NCBI RefSeq assembly: GCF_004005855.1
Contig: NZ_SACL01000001.1
Location: 248,001 to 312,000 of the forward strand
Origin: Rhodovarius crocodyli
GTDB taxonomy: Bacteria; Pseudomonadota; Alphaproteobacteria; Acetobacterales; Acetobacteraceae
Reading direction: 5' to 3'
Length of the DNA stretch: 64,000 bases
Below, piece by piece: positions 36,618 to 45,341 of this stretch; the stretch's first letter is position 1, and every line of letters starts with the position of its first letter. The notes beneath the pieces are model-generated. The model searched no databases. It was not told where the DNA came from and saw only the letters and a program-made list of their open reading frames with translations. The position numbers were made by a program, and so were the translations under genes.

Positions 36618-38021
36618 ATGCCCCTCGCCAGCGAATACATCGTGAAGGACCTCTCCCTTGCCGGCTGGGGCCGCAAGGAAATCGAGATGGCCGAGGACGA
36701 AATGCCCGGCCTGATGGCGACCCGCGCCGAATTCGGTGCCAGCCAGCCCCTGAAGGGCGCGCGCATCGCCGGCTGCCTGCACATGACCATCCAGACCGCC
36801 GTGCTGATCGAGACGCTGGTGGCGCTCGGCGCCGATGTGCGCTGGTCCTCCTGCAACATCTTCTCCACCCAGGACCACGCGGCCGCCGCCATCGCCGAGG
36901 CCGGCGTGCCCGTCTTCGCCATCAAGGGCGAGACGCTGCCGGAATACTGGGACTATGTGCAGAAGACCCTGGAATGGGCCGATGGCGGCGAGCCGAACAT
37001 GCTGCTGGACGACGGCGGCGACATGACGCTGCTGGTCCATTACGGCCTGCGCGCCGAGAAGGGCGACACCGCCTTCCTGGACGGCGCCACCAATGAGGAA
37101 GAGACCGTCTTCTTCGCGCTGATCAAGAAGCTGCTGGTCCAGAAGCCGGGCTGGTTCGCGAAGCTCGCCGCCTCCATCAAGGGCGTGTCCGAGGAGACGA
37201 CCACGGGCGTGCACCGCCTGTACTCCATGGCCAAGGAAGGCAAGCTGCTGTTCCCGGCCATCAACGTGAACGACAGCGTCACCAAGTCCAAGTTCGACAA
37301 CCTGTATGGCTGCCGTGAGAGCCTGGTGGACGCCATCCGCCGCGGCACCGACGTCATGATGGCCGGCAAGGTCGCCGTGGTGTGCGGCTATGGCGATGTG
37401 GGCAAGGGTTCCGCCGCCTCGCTGCGCAACGCCGGCTGCCGCGTGATGGTGACCGAAGTCGACCCGATCTGCGCGCTGCAGGCCTCGATGGAAGGCTATG
37501 ACGTGGTGACCATGGACGATGCCGCGCCGAAGGCCGACATCTTCGTCACCGCCACCGGCAACATCGACGTCATCACCGTCGAGCACATGCGCGCGATGAA
37601 GAACCGCGCGATCGTGTGCAACATCGGCCACTTCGACAGTGAGATCCAGGTCGCCGGTCTGCGCAACTTCAAGTGGACCAACATCAAGCCGCAGGTGGAC
37701 GAGATCGAGTTCCCCGCCGGCAACCGCATCATCCTGCTCTCCGAGGGCCGGCTGGTGAACCTGGGCAATGCCATGGGCCACCCCAGCTTCGTGATGTCCG
37801 CCTCCTTCACCAACCAGACGCTCGCGCAGCTGGAACTGTGGATGAACCCGGGCAAGTACGAGAACAAGGTCTATGTGCTGCCCAAGCACCTGGACGAGAA
37901 GGTGGCCTTCCTGCACCTGGAGAAGGTGGGCGCGAAGCTGACCAAGCTGAGCACCGCCCAGGCCGACTACATCGGCGTGACCACCGCCGGCCCCTTCAAG
38001 GCCGAAGCCTACCGTTACTGA
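36618..38021 (+). CDS. ahcY: Adenosylhomocysteinase (S-adenosylhomocysteine hydrolase)
   Basis: Splits S-adenosylhomocysteine into adenosine and homocysteine, relieving product inhibition of methyltransferases. The 467-aa protein carries the NAD-binding [20 protein letters not shown] loop near residue 255, substrate residues in [15 protein letters not shown], and the C-terminal NAD-contacting segment [15 protein letters not shown] with FKAEAYRY at the end. The length is that of the bacterial form with the ~40-residue insert. The start at 36618 gives the standard N-terminus. Long identical stretches to other alphaproteobacteria are expected for this protein. Confidence 0.97.
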   Translation: MPLASEYIVKDLSLAGWGRKEIEMAEDEMPGLMATRAEFGASQPLKGARIAGCLHMTIQTAVLIETLVALGADVRWSSCNIFSTQDHAAAAIAEAGVPVFAIKGETLPEYWDYVQKTLEWADGGEPNMLLDDGGDMTLLVHYGLRAEKGDTAFLDGATNEEETVFFALIKKLLVQKPGWFAKLAASIKGVSEETTTGVHRLYSMAKEGKLLFPAINVNDSVTKSKFDNLYGCRESLVDAIRRGTDVMMAGKVAVVCGYGDVGKGSAASLRNAGCRVMVTEVDPICALQASMEGYDVVTMDDAAPKADIFVTATGNIDVITVEHMRAMKNRAIVCNIGHFDSEIQVAGLRNFKWTNIKPQVDEIEFPAGNRIILLSEGRLVNLGNAMGHPSFVMSASFTNQTLAQLELWMNPGKYENKVYVLPKHLDEKVAFLHLEKVGAKLTKLSTAQADYIGVTTAGPFKAEAYRY

Positions 38022-38035
38022 TCGACGGGCGGGCC

Positions 38036-38062
38036 CCCATGCGCCACACTGAGGCGCATGGG
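38036..38062 (+). promoter_or_regulatory. Hairpin burying the start codon of the DUF4149-like gene
   Basis: CCCATGCGCC (38036-38045) pairs perfectly with GGCGCATGGG (38053-38062) over a 7-nt loop. The right arm contains the ATG at 38058-38060, and the adjacent GAGG lies in the loop edge. The stem is 15 nt past the ahcY stop, so it could also slow or protect the ahcY transcript end; no T-run follows. Confidence 0.6.
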
Positions 38063-38471
38063 AATCCTGTTCTTCATCGCGTTGCTGGCCGTGTCGCTCT
38101 GCCTGGGCGGCATGGCCTTTTTTTCGTTCTGCGTGGCGCCGCTCACCTTCTCGCGCCTGCCGCCAGAGCACGCCAAGACCTTCATCCGGGCCATTTTCCC
38201 GCTCTACTACCTCTACATCATCGGCACCGCGATCGCGGCGGCCATTGCGCTGATGCCCATGTCGGGCATGGCCTCGGCCCTGATGGCGGGGGTGGCCTTC
38301 GTCGCCTTCTGGCTGCGCCAGGCGCTGACGCCGCGCATCAATGCGCTGCGTGACCAGTCAGAGGCGGGGGACGCGAATGCCGAGCGCCGCTTCCGCCGGC
38401 TGCACAAGGCCTCGGTCATCGCGAACCTCATCCAGATCGGGACAACCATTGCCGTGCTTGGCGGGTTCTGA
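38058..38471 (+). CDS. DUF4149 (TMEM205-like) membrane protein
   Basis: A 137-aa inner-membrane protein with four hydrophobic segments. The first runs GILFFIALLAVSLCLGGMAFFSFCVAP, where the F-x-VAP element is typical of DUF4149. A helix-loop RRFRRLHKASVIANLIQIGTTIAVL closes it, matching the family's H-x-x-S segment. Function unknown. Its ATG is inside a strong hairpin, 36 nt after ahcY, and expression may depend on upstream translation. Confidence 0.82.
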   Translation: MGILFFIALLAVSLCLGGMAFFSFCVAPLTFSRLPPEHAKTFIRAIFPLYYLYIIGTAIAAAIALMPMSGMASALMAGVAFVAFWLRQALTPRINALRDQSEAGDANAERRFRRLHKASVIANLIQIGTTIAVLGGF

Positions 38472-38569
38472 GAACAGATGACACACGCTTCACCCCCATC
38501 CCGTTGACGCCCCACCGCCTATAGTTCATCCGGAAATTCTCACCTTTCCCCCCTGGGAGAATCGCGCAA

Positions 38570-38974
38570 ATGAACCGCCGCCACCTTCTGCTGGCTCCCC
38601 TGGCTCTCGCTCTCCCGGGCTGTGAGGCCATTACCGGCTTCATCGGCGGCCCCAGCAGCCAGCCCCCGGCCATCGTCTTCTTCGAGGGCTTCAGCGCCGA
38701 CATCCCGGACAGCGCCATGGAGAACCTGCGCGGCGCCGCCGCCACCGCCGCGCGCTATCCGACCAGCCGCGTCCTGGTGATGGGCTTCGCCGGCCCCACC
38801 GGCGGCCAGGCCTACAACCAGCAGCTCTCTCAGCAGCGCGCCAACGCCGTCGCCGCCAAGCTGCGTGAGCTGGGCGTGGCGCCGGAGCGCATCGCCATCC
38901 AGGCGCGCGGCCCCGTCTCCTTCGACCTGGTCGAGCTGGAATCCCGCCGCGTGGAAATCCGCTTCGGCGAATAA
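38570..38974 (+). CDS. OmpA-like outer-membrane lipoprotein
   Basis: A 134-aa lipoprotein: the signal peptide RRHLLLAPLALALPGC has a lipobox ending at Cys18. An OmpA_C-like domain follows with FFEGFSADIPDSAMENLRGAA, LVMGFAGPTGGQAYNQQLSQQRANAVAAKLRELGV and a final RRVEIRF. This fold normally binds diaminopimelate in peptidoglycan. The usual Asp/Arg pair is only partly conserved (no NRRVE; SRRVE is present). It ends 3 bp before recQ, an unusual partner, so co-transcription may be incidental. Confidence 0.87.
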   Translation: MNRRHLLLAPLALALPGCEAITGFIGGPSSQPPAIVFFEGFSADIPDSAMENLRGAAATAARYPTSRVLVMGFAGPTGGQAYNQQLSQQRANAVAAKLRELGVAPERIAIQARGPVSFDLVELESRRVEIRFGE

Positions 38975-38977
38975 CTG

Positions 38978-40771
38978 ATGGAGAACCCGGCGGAGGTCTT
39001 GCGCCGGGTCTTCGGCCATGAGGGCTTTCGCGGCCTTCAGGCCGGGATCGTCGCGCATGTGATGGAGGGCGGCAGCGGCCTGGTGCTGATGCCGACCGGC
39101 GGCGGCAAGTCGCTGTGCTACCAGGTGCCGGCCCTGTGCCTGCCTGGGCTGGCGGTCGTCGTCTCGCCGCTGATCGCGCTGATGGAAGACCAGGTGGCCG
39201 CCCTGCGCCAGCAGGGTGTTGCCGCCGCCGCCCTGCATTCCGACCTGGACGAGGAAGAACGCTTCGAGATCCGCCGCGCCATGGCGCGCGGGGAGCTGCG
39301 CATCCTCTATGTCTCGCCGGAACGCCTGGTGATGGACGGCACGCTGGACAATCTGGCCCGGCGCGAGGTCAGCCTGTTCGCGATCGATGAGGCGCATTGC
39401 GTCAGCCAGTGGGGCCACCATTTCCGCCCCGAATATCGCGGCCTGACGGTGCTGGCCGAACGCTTCCCGCTGGTGCCGCGCCTGGCCCTGACGGCCACGG
39501 CCGATGAGCGCACGGTGGACGACATCCGCCGCCAGCTGGTGCTGGCCGATGCGCCGGTGTTTCGCGGCGGCTTCGACCGCCCCAACATCTTCATCACCGC
39601 GGAGCCGCGCGAGACCGAGCGCGCCCAGCTGCGCGCCTTCATCAAGCGCGCCTCGGACGGGCGCGGCGCCGGCATCATCTATTGCGGGTCCCGCCGCAAG
39701 ACCGAGGACACCGCCGCCTGGCTGAAGCAGGACGGGCATGACGCCATGGCCTTCCATGCCGGCATGGAGGCCAGCGCCAAGCGCGAGGCGCATCATCGCT
39801 TCGCGCGCGGGGATGCCGTGATCATGTGCGCCACCATCGCCTTCGGCATGGGCATCGACCGGCCGGACGTGCGCTGGGTGGCCCATACCGACCTGCCGAA
39901 AAGCCCCGAGAGCTGGTACCAGGAGATCGGCCGCGCCGGCCGCGACGGCCTGCCGGCCCAGGCGCTGCTGCTGTACGGCCCGGGCGACATCGCCCTCGGC
40001 CGCCATCGCATCCAGGAATCCCCCGCCAGCGACGAGCAGAAGCGCATCGAGCGCGGGCGGCTGGAAGCCATCGTCAGCATCGCGGAATCCGCCACCTGCC
40101 GCCGCCGCGCCCTGCTGCGCTGCTTCGGCGAGGATCTGGAGGAGGATTGCGGCGCCTGCGACGCCTGCGCCACGCCCCCCAAGATGTGGAACGGCACCGT
40201 GGCGGCGCAGAAGATGCTCTCGGCCGTGCTGCGCACCGGGCAGCGTTTCGGGCTGGGGCACATCATCGACGTGCTGCGCGGCCGCATGACGGACAAGATC
40301 GCCCAGCACGGCCATGACCAGCTGCCCACCTTCGGCGTCGGCAAGGATCTGCCGGACCATACCTGGCGCGGGGTGGCGCGGCAGCTCGTCTCACGCGGGG
40401 CGCTGGACGTGGCGGTGGAAAACCACGGGGAACTGCTGCCGACCGACCAGGCGCGGCCCATCCTGAAGGGCGAAACCCAGCTGATGCTGCGCGCCGATAC
40501 GGTGAGCAAGGCGAGCACGCCGCGCGAAAGCTCGGCACCCGAGCGCGGCGAGGACCCGGTGTTCGACGCGCTGCGCCAGTGGCGGCGGGACGAGGCGCGC
40601 AACCAGGGCGTGCCGGCCTATGTCATCTTCCAGGACAAGACCCTGGCCGAGATCGCGTATCGCAAGCCGCGCAGCCTGGATGGGCTGGCGGGCGTGCCCG
40701 GGGTGGGGACGAGCAAGCTGGATAAGTATGGCGATGCGGTGCTGGAGGTGCTGCTGGAGGCGGGGGCTTAA
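38978..40771 (+). CDS. recQ: ATP-dependent DNA helicase RecQ
   Basis: A 597-aa 3'-5' DNA helicase for recombination repair. Walker A PTGGGKS is at 39-45, DEAH and the aromatic loop in IDEAHCVSQWGHHFRPEY near 133, and motif VI in QEIGRAGRDG. The RecQ zinc site uses C-x-C residues in CRRRALLRCFGEDLEEDCGACDAC. A winged-helix and a C-terminal HRDC domain (FDALRQWRRDEARNQGVPAYVIFQDKTL) complete the standard architecture. The TAA is followed at once by repeat copy C. Confidence 0.97.
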   Translation: MENPAEVLRRVFGHEGFRGLQAGIVAHVMEGGSGLVLMPTGGGKSLCYQVPALCLPGLAVVVSPLIALMEDQVAALRQQGVAAAALHSDLDEEERFEIRRAMARGELRILYVSPERLVMDGTLDNLARREVSLFAIDEAHCVSQWGHHFRPEYRGLTVLAERFPLVPRLALTATADERTVDDIRRQLVLADAPVFRGGFDRPNIFITAEPRETERAQLRAFIKRASDGRGAGIIYCGSRRKTEDTAAWLKQDGHDAMAFHAGMEASAKREAHHRFARGDAVIMCATIAFGMGIDRPDVRWVAHTDLPKSPESWYQEIGRAGRDGLPAQALLLYGPGDIALGRHRIQESPASDEQKRIERGRLEAIVSIAESATCRRRALLRCFGEDLEEDCGACDACATPPKMWNGTVAAQKMLSAVLRTGQRFGLGHIIDVLRGRMTDKIAQHGHDQLPTFGVGKDLPDHTWRGVARQLVSRGALDVAVENHGELLPTDQARPILKGETQLMLRADTVSKASTPRESSAPERGEDPVFDALRQWRRDEARNQGVPAYVIFQDKTLAEIAYRKPRSLDGLAGVPGVGTSKLDKYGDAVLEVLLEAGA

Positions 40772-41017
40772 GGCGGGGGTTTAACCCCGGCCCCCACCAA
40801 GGGGCGCCGCCCCTTGGAACCCCGCCAGGACCGTAGCGGCCCTGGACCCCGGGGAGTTGGCGCCGAACACTTAAAACGTTGATATTTATAATAAAAATTG
40901 ACGCCTCACCTACGAAGATAGGGCACCAAACCATTATCAGGTCCAGGAGATATTATCTCCTGGCGGGGGTGCCGGGGGCAGCGCCCCTGGCTGGGGGTTC
41001 GAGGGCAAAGCCCCTGG
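40772..41017 (-). repeat. Interspersed hairpin-rich intergenic element, copy C (inverted)
   Basis: Occupies most of the 338-bp gap after recQ; the remaining 92 bp before the MBL gene are ordinary leader. Read on the minus strand it has the same order as A: GGGGC-TTT-GCCC hairpin; an extra hairpin shared with B; the same perfect palindrome as A (40943-40963); TTTGGTGCC; an AT-rich core sharing TTATTATAAATATCAACG with A; the 36-bp block (40822-40857), identical to A; and a final CCAAGGGGC/GCCCCTTGG stem against the recQ stop. Thus the conserved right end touches a gene 3' end here too. Confidence 0.85.
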
Positions 41018-41109
41018 CGGCGCCCCACGCAACCGTCACTTGCACTCCCCTGACGCCACACGCTTCACTCCCCTCAGCGCCGCAAAGACGGCGCGAGAGG
41101 AGACGTGAC

Positions 41110-42081
41110 ATGATCAACCGTCGTGCCCTTCTGGGCGCGGGCGCCATGCTGCCGCTCGCGGCCCAGGCCGCCGCCCCCTTCGCCAACACCCCTGCCCCCG
41201 GCTGGTATCGGTTCCGCTGGGGCGATTTCGAGGCCACCGTCGTCTCCGACGGCACGCTGCCGCTGGGCGAGCCCGCCGGCGGCTTCCCCACCTCCCCGCC
41301 CGGCGAGGCGCGCCAGCTTCTCGAAAGCGCCTTCCTGCGCCCCGACAACGTGCTGCTGGAGCAGAACTGCCTGGTGCTGAACACCGGCCGGCAGCTGATC
41401 CTGTTCGACACCGGCATGGGCGACAGCATGGGCCCCGCCAGCCAGATGTTCGGCCCCACCACCGGCAAGCTGCTGGCCAATCTGCGGGCCGCGGGCATCG
41501 ACCCGGCCGCGATCGACATGGTGGTGCTGACCCACCCGCATTGCGACCATTGCTGGGCGCTGGTCGACGCCCAGGGCCGCCGCAACTTCCCCAACGCGCA
41601 GGTGGCCCTCAGTGAGGTGGATCTGCGCTACTGGACCGATGCCAACAACAAGCGCGGCCCGGAATTCATGGGCGCCTTCATCGACGGCGCGACCAAGAAC
41701 CTGAACGCCTATCGTGACCGGCTGGTGATGGTGCGCGATGAGCAGGAGGTGGTGCCGGGCGTGACCGCGCTGTTCGCCCCCGGCCACACGCTGGGCCACC
41801 ATGTCTATGCCATCACCAGCCAGGGCCGCACGATGATCAACTCGGGCGACCTTGCGCATCACCATGTGCTGCTGCTGCGCCGGCCGATGTGGGAATTCGC
41901 CTATGACACCGACCCGGCGCTGTCGGCCCGCACGCGCACCCGCATGCTGGACCGCGTGGCGACCGACGGGCACGCCATGATTTCCTACCACTTCCCTTGG
42001 CCGGGGCTGGGGCATGTCACGAAGGAAGGCCAGGGCTTCGCCTGGCACCAGGCACCGATGAACGTCACCACCGTGGGGTGA
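41110..42081 (+). CDS. Exported MBL-fold metallo-hydrolase
   Basis: A 323-aa metallo-beta-lactamase-fold protein with a signal peptide (NRRALLGAGAMLPLAAQAAAP). Metal motif THPHCDHCW near residue 140, ligands in FAPGHTLGHH and NSGDLAHHHV, and a final His in ISYHFPWPGLGHV. This order fits quorum-quenching lactonase or alkylsulfatase-like subfamilies of MBL. An extended N-terminal segment after the signal (TPAPGWYRFRWGDFEATVVSDG) is typical of lactonase-like secreted members. The substrate is unproven. It lies downstream of repeat C. Confidence 0.87.
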   Translation: MINRRALLGAGAMLPLAAQAAAPFANTPAPGWYRFRWGDFEATVVSDGTLPLGEPAGGFPTSPPGEARQLLESAFLRPDNVLLEQNCLVLNTGRQLILFDTGMGDSMGPASQMFGPTTGKLLANLRAAGIDPAAIDMVVLTHPHCDHCWALVDAQGRRNFPNAQVALSEVDLRYWTDANNKRGPEFMGAFIDGATKNLNAYRDRLVMVRDEQEVVPGVTALFAPGHTLGHHVYAITSQGRTMINSGDLAHHHVLLLRRPMWEFAYDTDPALSARTRTRMLDRVATDGHAMISYHFPWPGLGHVTKEGQGFAWHQAPMNVTTVG

Positions 42082-42094
42082 CCCAGGGCGTGGG

Positions 42095-42604
42095 CTATTC
42101 CTCCGGCGTCGCCGTGACCTTGCGCAGCAGGCCTACAAGGGCCTGCTGTTCCTCGGGCGTCAGCCCGGACAGCAGGGTGGCGTTGGCGCCGGCGCCGGCG
42201 CGGCGTGCCTCGTTCACCACGCGCTCACCTTCGGCGGTGATGGCCAGCACCAGGGTGCGCTTGTCCATCGGGTCCTTGTCGGTGCGGACCAGGCCACGCA
42301 GCACCAGCCGGCGCGCCACGCCCTGCACCGTCGCGGGGTCCATCGCCACCAGCCTGCCCAGCCGGTTCTGCGTGGTGGCGCCCAGCTCCGCCAGCTTGCT
42401 GAGTGCCGCGAATTGCGGCGCCGTCAGCGCCAGGCCGACGGCACATTCCTGGAACAGAGACTGATGTCGCTGCAGCGCCCGGCGCAGCAGATGCCCCGCC
42501 GAGGATTCGAGCGGATACTGCACCCGAACGGGCGGTTGGTTGGCGGCCTGGCCGGACTCGGCCTCCGCCTGAGCCCACAGAGGCGCTTGCGAAGATGCGC
42601 TCAT
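42095..42604 (-). CDS. MarR family transcriptional regulator
   Basis: A 169-aa winged-helix regulator. The dimer helices flank the DNA-binding region LTAPQFAALSKLAELGATTQNRLGRLVAMDPATVQGVARRLVLRGLV, and the wing is DKDPMDKRTLVLAITAEGERVV. The ~35-residue N-terminal extension is Ala/Gln-rich. It diverges from a hydratase-like gene, and the gap holds a 10-bp inverted repeat (42642-42651 and 42677-42686) that it probably binds. MarR proteins usually sense aromatic or phenolic acids. Confidence 0.9.
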   Translation of the reverse strand: MSASSQAPLWAQAEAESGQAANQPPVRVQYPLESSAGHLLRRALQRHQSLFQECAVGLALTAPQFAALSKLAELGATTQNRLGRLVAMDPATVQGVARRLVLRGLVRTDKDPMDKRTLVLAITAEGERVVNEARRAGAGANATLLSGLTPEEQQALVGLLRKVTATPEE

Positions 42605-42641
42605 CGTCTTCTCAAATGCCCGTGAACTGGGCAGGTCGTCA

Positions 42642-42686
42642 AGTACAGGCAGGGCAGGTATGCGTGCAGGTGACAATGCCTGTACT
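42642..42686. promoter_or_regulatory. Candidate MarR operator
   Basis: AGTACAGGCA (42642-42651) and TGCCTGTACT (42677-42686) are perfect 10-bp inverted arms 25 bp apart, lying between the divergent marR start (42604) and the hydratase-like ATG (42696). The spacing centre to centre is 35 bp, more than three helical turns, so two dimers or a DNA loop may be involved. It could also form an RNA hairpin. Confidence 0.55.
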
Positions 42687-42695
42687 CTGCATGAC

Positions 42696-43379
42696 ATGAC
42701 GGCACTGTTGACGATTACAAGCCTGCCCAACGCCCTGGCGGAAGCCTGGGAAAGCGGCATTCCGGTGGCGATGCCCCCAGCCGGGCTGCTGCCTGCCGAC
42801 CTGCCTGCGGCAGAGGACATGGCGGCGGAGCTGACGGGCCTGCTGTCCCTGCCGATCTGCGGCGTGCGGGTCACGGAGGCCGGGCTGCTGGGCCCGCTGC
42901 CGCCGGCGCGGCTCGTCACCTCGGGCGTCACGCTGCCGCTGGGCGCCCTGCCCCATGGCATGGCGGCCCCGGCCCTGATCGGCGTGCTGGCCGAGGCGCT
43001 GGACCCTGACGGAGAGGGCGCACCCGTGTTTTCCGCCCTGCACCCGGGGCTCGATCTGTCGGCCAGCCGCTTCCAGGACGGGCCGCCCGACGAGGCAGCC
43101 CTGGTGGCGGACCTGCTGGGGCTGGGCCATGTGGTGGCGGGCGCGGCGGGGCCGGTCGTGCTGCCCACGGCATGCGCGCTGGGCGGAGAGGCGGCCGCAC
43201 TGGAGTTGGAGCTGGAGCCGCTGCTGCTGCGGGCGGCCCACGCCACGCGCCGCGCAGGCGGCCTGCCGGCGGGGGCCGTGGTGGTGCTGGTGCTGGCCGG
43301 CAGATCGGCGCCCGTCGGCACCGGCGACATCACGGCGGACTGGCCCGGCCTGGGCCAGGCCGGCGCCACCATCGGCTGA
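42696..43379 (+). CDS. 2-keto-4-pentenoate hydratase-like protein
   Basis: A 227-aa protein weakly resembling the fumarylacetoacetate hydrolase / 2-keto-4-pentenoate hydratase fold. The ordered segments LGALPHGMAAPALIGVLAEAL and AGAVVVLVLAGRSAPVGTGDITADWPGLG recall the hydratase C-terminus, where a V-x-x-GS-pattern places the enol product. The metal-binding ExE set is not clear, so activity is uncertain. An in-frame ATG at 42660 is possible but would lie inside the operator. Regulation by the divergent MarR is likely. Confidence 0.55.
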   Translation: MTALLTITSLPNALAEAWESGIPVAMPPAGLLPADLPAAEDMAAELTGLLSLPICGVRVTEAGLLGPLPPARLVTSGVTLPLGALPHGMAAPALIGVLAEALDPDGEGAPVFSALHPGLDLSASRFQDGPPDEAALVADLLGLGHVVAGAAGPVVLPTACALGGEAAALELELEPLLLRAAHATRRAGGLPAGAVVVLVLAGRSAPVGTGDITADWPGLGQAGATIG

Positions 43380-45341
43380 TCAGCGCGCCAGCGTCTCCAC
43401 CGTGGTCACACGCGCGGAGACCCGGCCGTTGCGCGCCCGCGCCGCCTGCAGCGCCGGGCCCAGTGCCGCCGAAAGCTGGTCGATGCTTTCCTCGAAAGGC
43501 CGCTGCTCGGTGAACAGCGGCTGCTCGGTCACCACCATCATGACCATTTCCAGCCCATAGGGCGGGCCGATCACCCAGGGGAAGTTGGGCGCGGTCTCGC
43601 TCATGGCCGCACGCTGGCCCGGGGCCATGCGCATATCCGTCAGCAGCCGCAGCGCCTTGCCGTCATGCATGACGAACCACAGGTTCACCACGCCGCCGGC
43701 CTCGGGGCCCGTGATGCTCAGCGTCAGCCGGTCACCGTCCTGCACGCGGCGGGCACGGGGCTCGACATCCGGCCGGCCGCCCGGGGCGACCAGCACGGGG
43801 CGCAGGCTGCGCACCAGCGGGCAGTATTGCGGCTCGATCACCTCCACCGCGCTGTCCAGCGTGGCGCCCGCGACGGCCAGGCTGTTGTGCACGGTGGACA
43901 GTTCCTGCGGCAGGCTCACGCCCGTCAGCCGCACCCGCGTGCCGGTGCGGCTGCCCTGCATCCACCCGCAGGAGAGATGGATCTCCATCCCGCGCATCGC
44001 GGCGTCGATCGCGGCCTCACGCGGGTCCGGGCGGCCGGCGGGCGACTGCTGCGCATCGGTGCCCGGCGTGTCCGGCCGGCCAGGCTCGGGGCGCACGGGC
44101 TCAGGGCGGGGCGGCTCGGGGCGCACGGGCTCGGGGCGGGGCGGTTCAGGCCTCGGGGGATCCGGCCTCGGGGGCTCGGGCCTGGCGGGCTCCGGCCGGG
44201 TCGGCTCGATGCGGATGGGCGGCGCGGGCGGCTGCTCGGGGGCCGAGGCCGGGGTGCGGCCCAGGAACCACCAGGCACCGCCGCCACCGGCCAGCAGCAG
44301 CACCGCCGCCACACCGGCCAGCAAGGCGCCCTTTCCGCCACCGCCCTTCGGCGCGGCGGGTGCGGGCGTGCCGGGCTTGGGCGCCGTGATGATGCGCCTG
44401 GCACCATCCCCGACGGACCCCACCACCTGCGGCTCGGAGGAGCGGAACACCTCCGTGGCGGGGGCGGCGGCGACCGGGGCCGCCACGGCGGCAGCCAGGG
44501 CGGCGGCGAACTCTCGCGCGTCGGGAAACCGGGCGGCCGCATCCTTGGCCAGGGCGCGGGCGATGACGGCATCGAGGCCGGGCGGGGTCGAGGGGGCCTC
44601 GCGGCTGGGCGGCACCGGATCCTCGTGCAGCACCTTGTACTGCACGGCGGCATAGCCGCCCGGGAAGGGCTTCTTGCCCGTCAGCATCTGGTACAGCACC
44701 ACGCCGGTGGCCCAGATGTCCGATCGCCGGTCCGCGGCATCGCCGCGGAACTGTTCCGGCGACATGTAGCTGGGCGTGCCGAGCTGGCTTTCGCCCACCG
44801 TGGTCAGGTCGGCGTCGCCGTCCTGCTGGTCGGGCTTCAGGTGCGCGATGCCGAAATCCGCGATCTTGACCCGGCCGGGCGGGTCCGCCCGCGTCAGCAT
44901 GATGTTCGCGGGCTTGATGTCGCGGTGGACCACCCCCTGCTCATGGCAGAAGGCCAACGCGTCCAGCACCTCGGTGATGATGCGCTGCGTCTCGGGCAGG
45001 CCGAACTGATACTGCCGGTCCAGCAGGTCGCGCAGGGTGCCGCCCTCGACCAGCTCCATCACCATCCAGGCGGCCTCGGCGTCCTCACCGAAGTCATAGA
45101 TGGCGACGACGCCGGGGTGCTTGAGCCCGCCCGCGGCCTGGGCCTCGCGCCGGAAGCGCTGGAAGGATTCCTGGCCGATCCGGTCATTCGCCGGCGGCGC
45201 GTTCATGATCTTGATGGCGACGCGGCGGCGGATCGTGGCGTCGAAGGCCGCGACCACCCGGCCCATGGCGCCCACGCCCAGCTCGCTCTCGACGCGATAG
45301 CGGGCGGGCAGCCCGGCCGGAATGCCGGTCGGTGCGGTCAT
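43380..45341 (-). CDS. Membrane Ser/Thr protein kinase with Pro-rich linker and DUF4384-like domain
   Basis: A 653-aa Hanks-type kinase. N-terminal kinase domain: Gly loop LGVGAMGRVV (21-30), Lys44, HRDIKPAN with Asp141, DFG at 162-164, SPE near 194. A juxtamembrane Ala-rich stretch, a transmembrane helix (~339-360), a Pro-rich linker of PRPEP units (380-423), and a C-terminal beta-rich domain resembling DUF4384 (GDRLTLSITG...VNLWFVMHDGKALRLLTDM) follow. The C-terminal part should face the periplasm. It is the last gene of a three-gene unit with a 4-bp overlap. The kinase family is certain; its targets are unknown. Confidence 0.9.
   Translation of the reverse strand: MTAPTGIPAGLPARYRVESELGVGAMGRVVAAFDATIRRRVAIKIMNAPPANDRIGQESFQRFRREAQAAGGLKHPGVVAIYDFGEDAEAAWMVMELVEGGTLRDLLDRQYQFGLPETQRIITEVLDALAFCHEQGVVHRDIKPANIMLTRADPPGRVKIADFGIAHLKPDQQDGDADLTTVGESQLGTPSYMSPEQFRGDAADRRSDIWATGVVLYQMLTGKKPFPGGYAAVQYKVLHEDPVPPSREAPSTPPGLDAVIARALAKDAAARFPDAREFAAALAAAVAAPVAAAPATEVFRSSEPQVVGSVGDGARRIITAPKPGTPAPAAPKGGGGKGALLAGVAAVLLLAGGGGAWWFLGRTPASAPEQPPAPPIRIEPTRPEPARPEPPRPDPPRPEPPRPEPVRPEPPRPEPVRPEPGRPDTPGTDAQQSPAGRPDPREAAIDAAMRGMEIHLSCGWMQGSRTGTRVRLTGVSLPQELSTVHNSLAVAGATLDSAVEVIEPQYCPLVRSLRPVLVAPGGRPDVEPRARRVQDGDRLTLSITGPEAGGVVNLWFVMHDGKALRLLTDMRMAPGQRAAMSETAPNFPWVIGPPYGLEMVMMVVTEQPLFTEQRPFEESIDQLSAALGPALQAARARNGRVSARVTTVETLAR

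Noticed and set aside
38490-38569. TTGACG...TATAGT as a promoter for the OmpA-like lipoprotein gene
   Set aside because: The spacer is only 10 bp, too short for a sigma-70 promoter.
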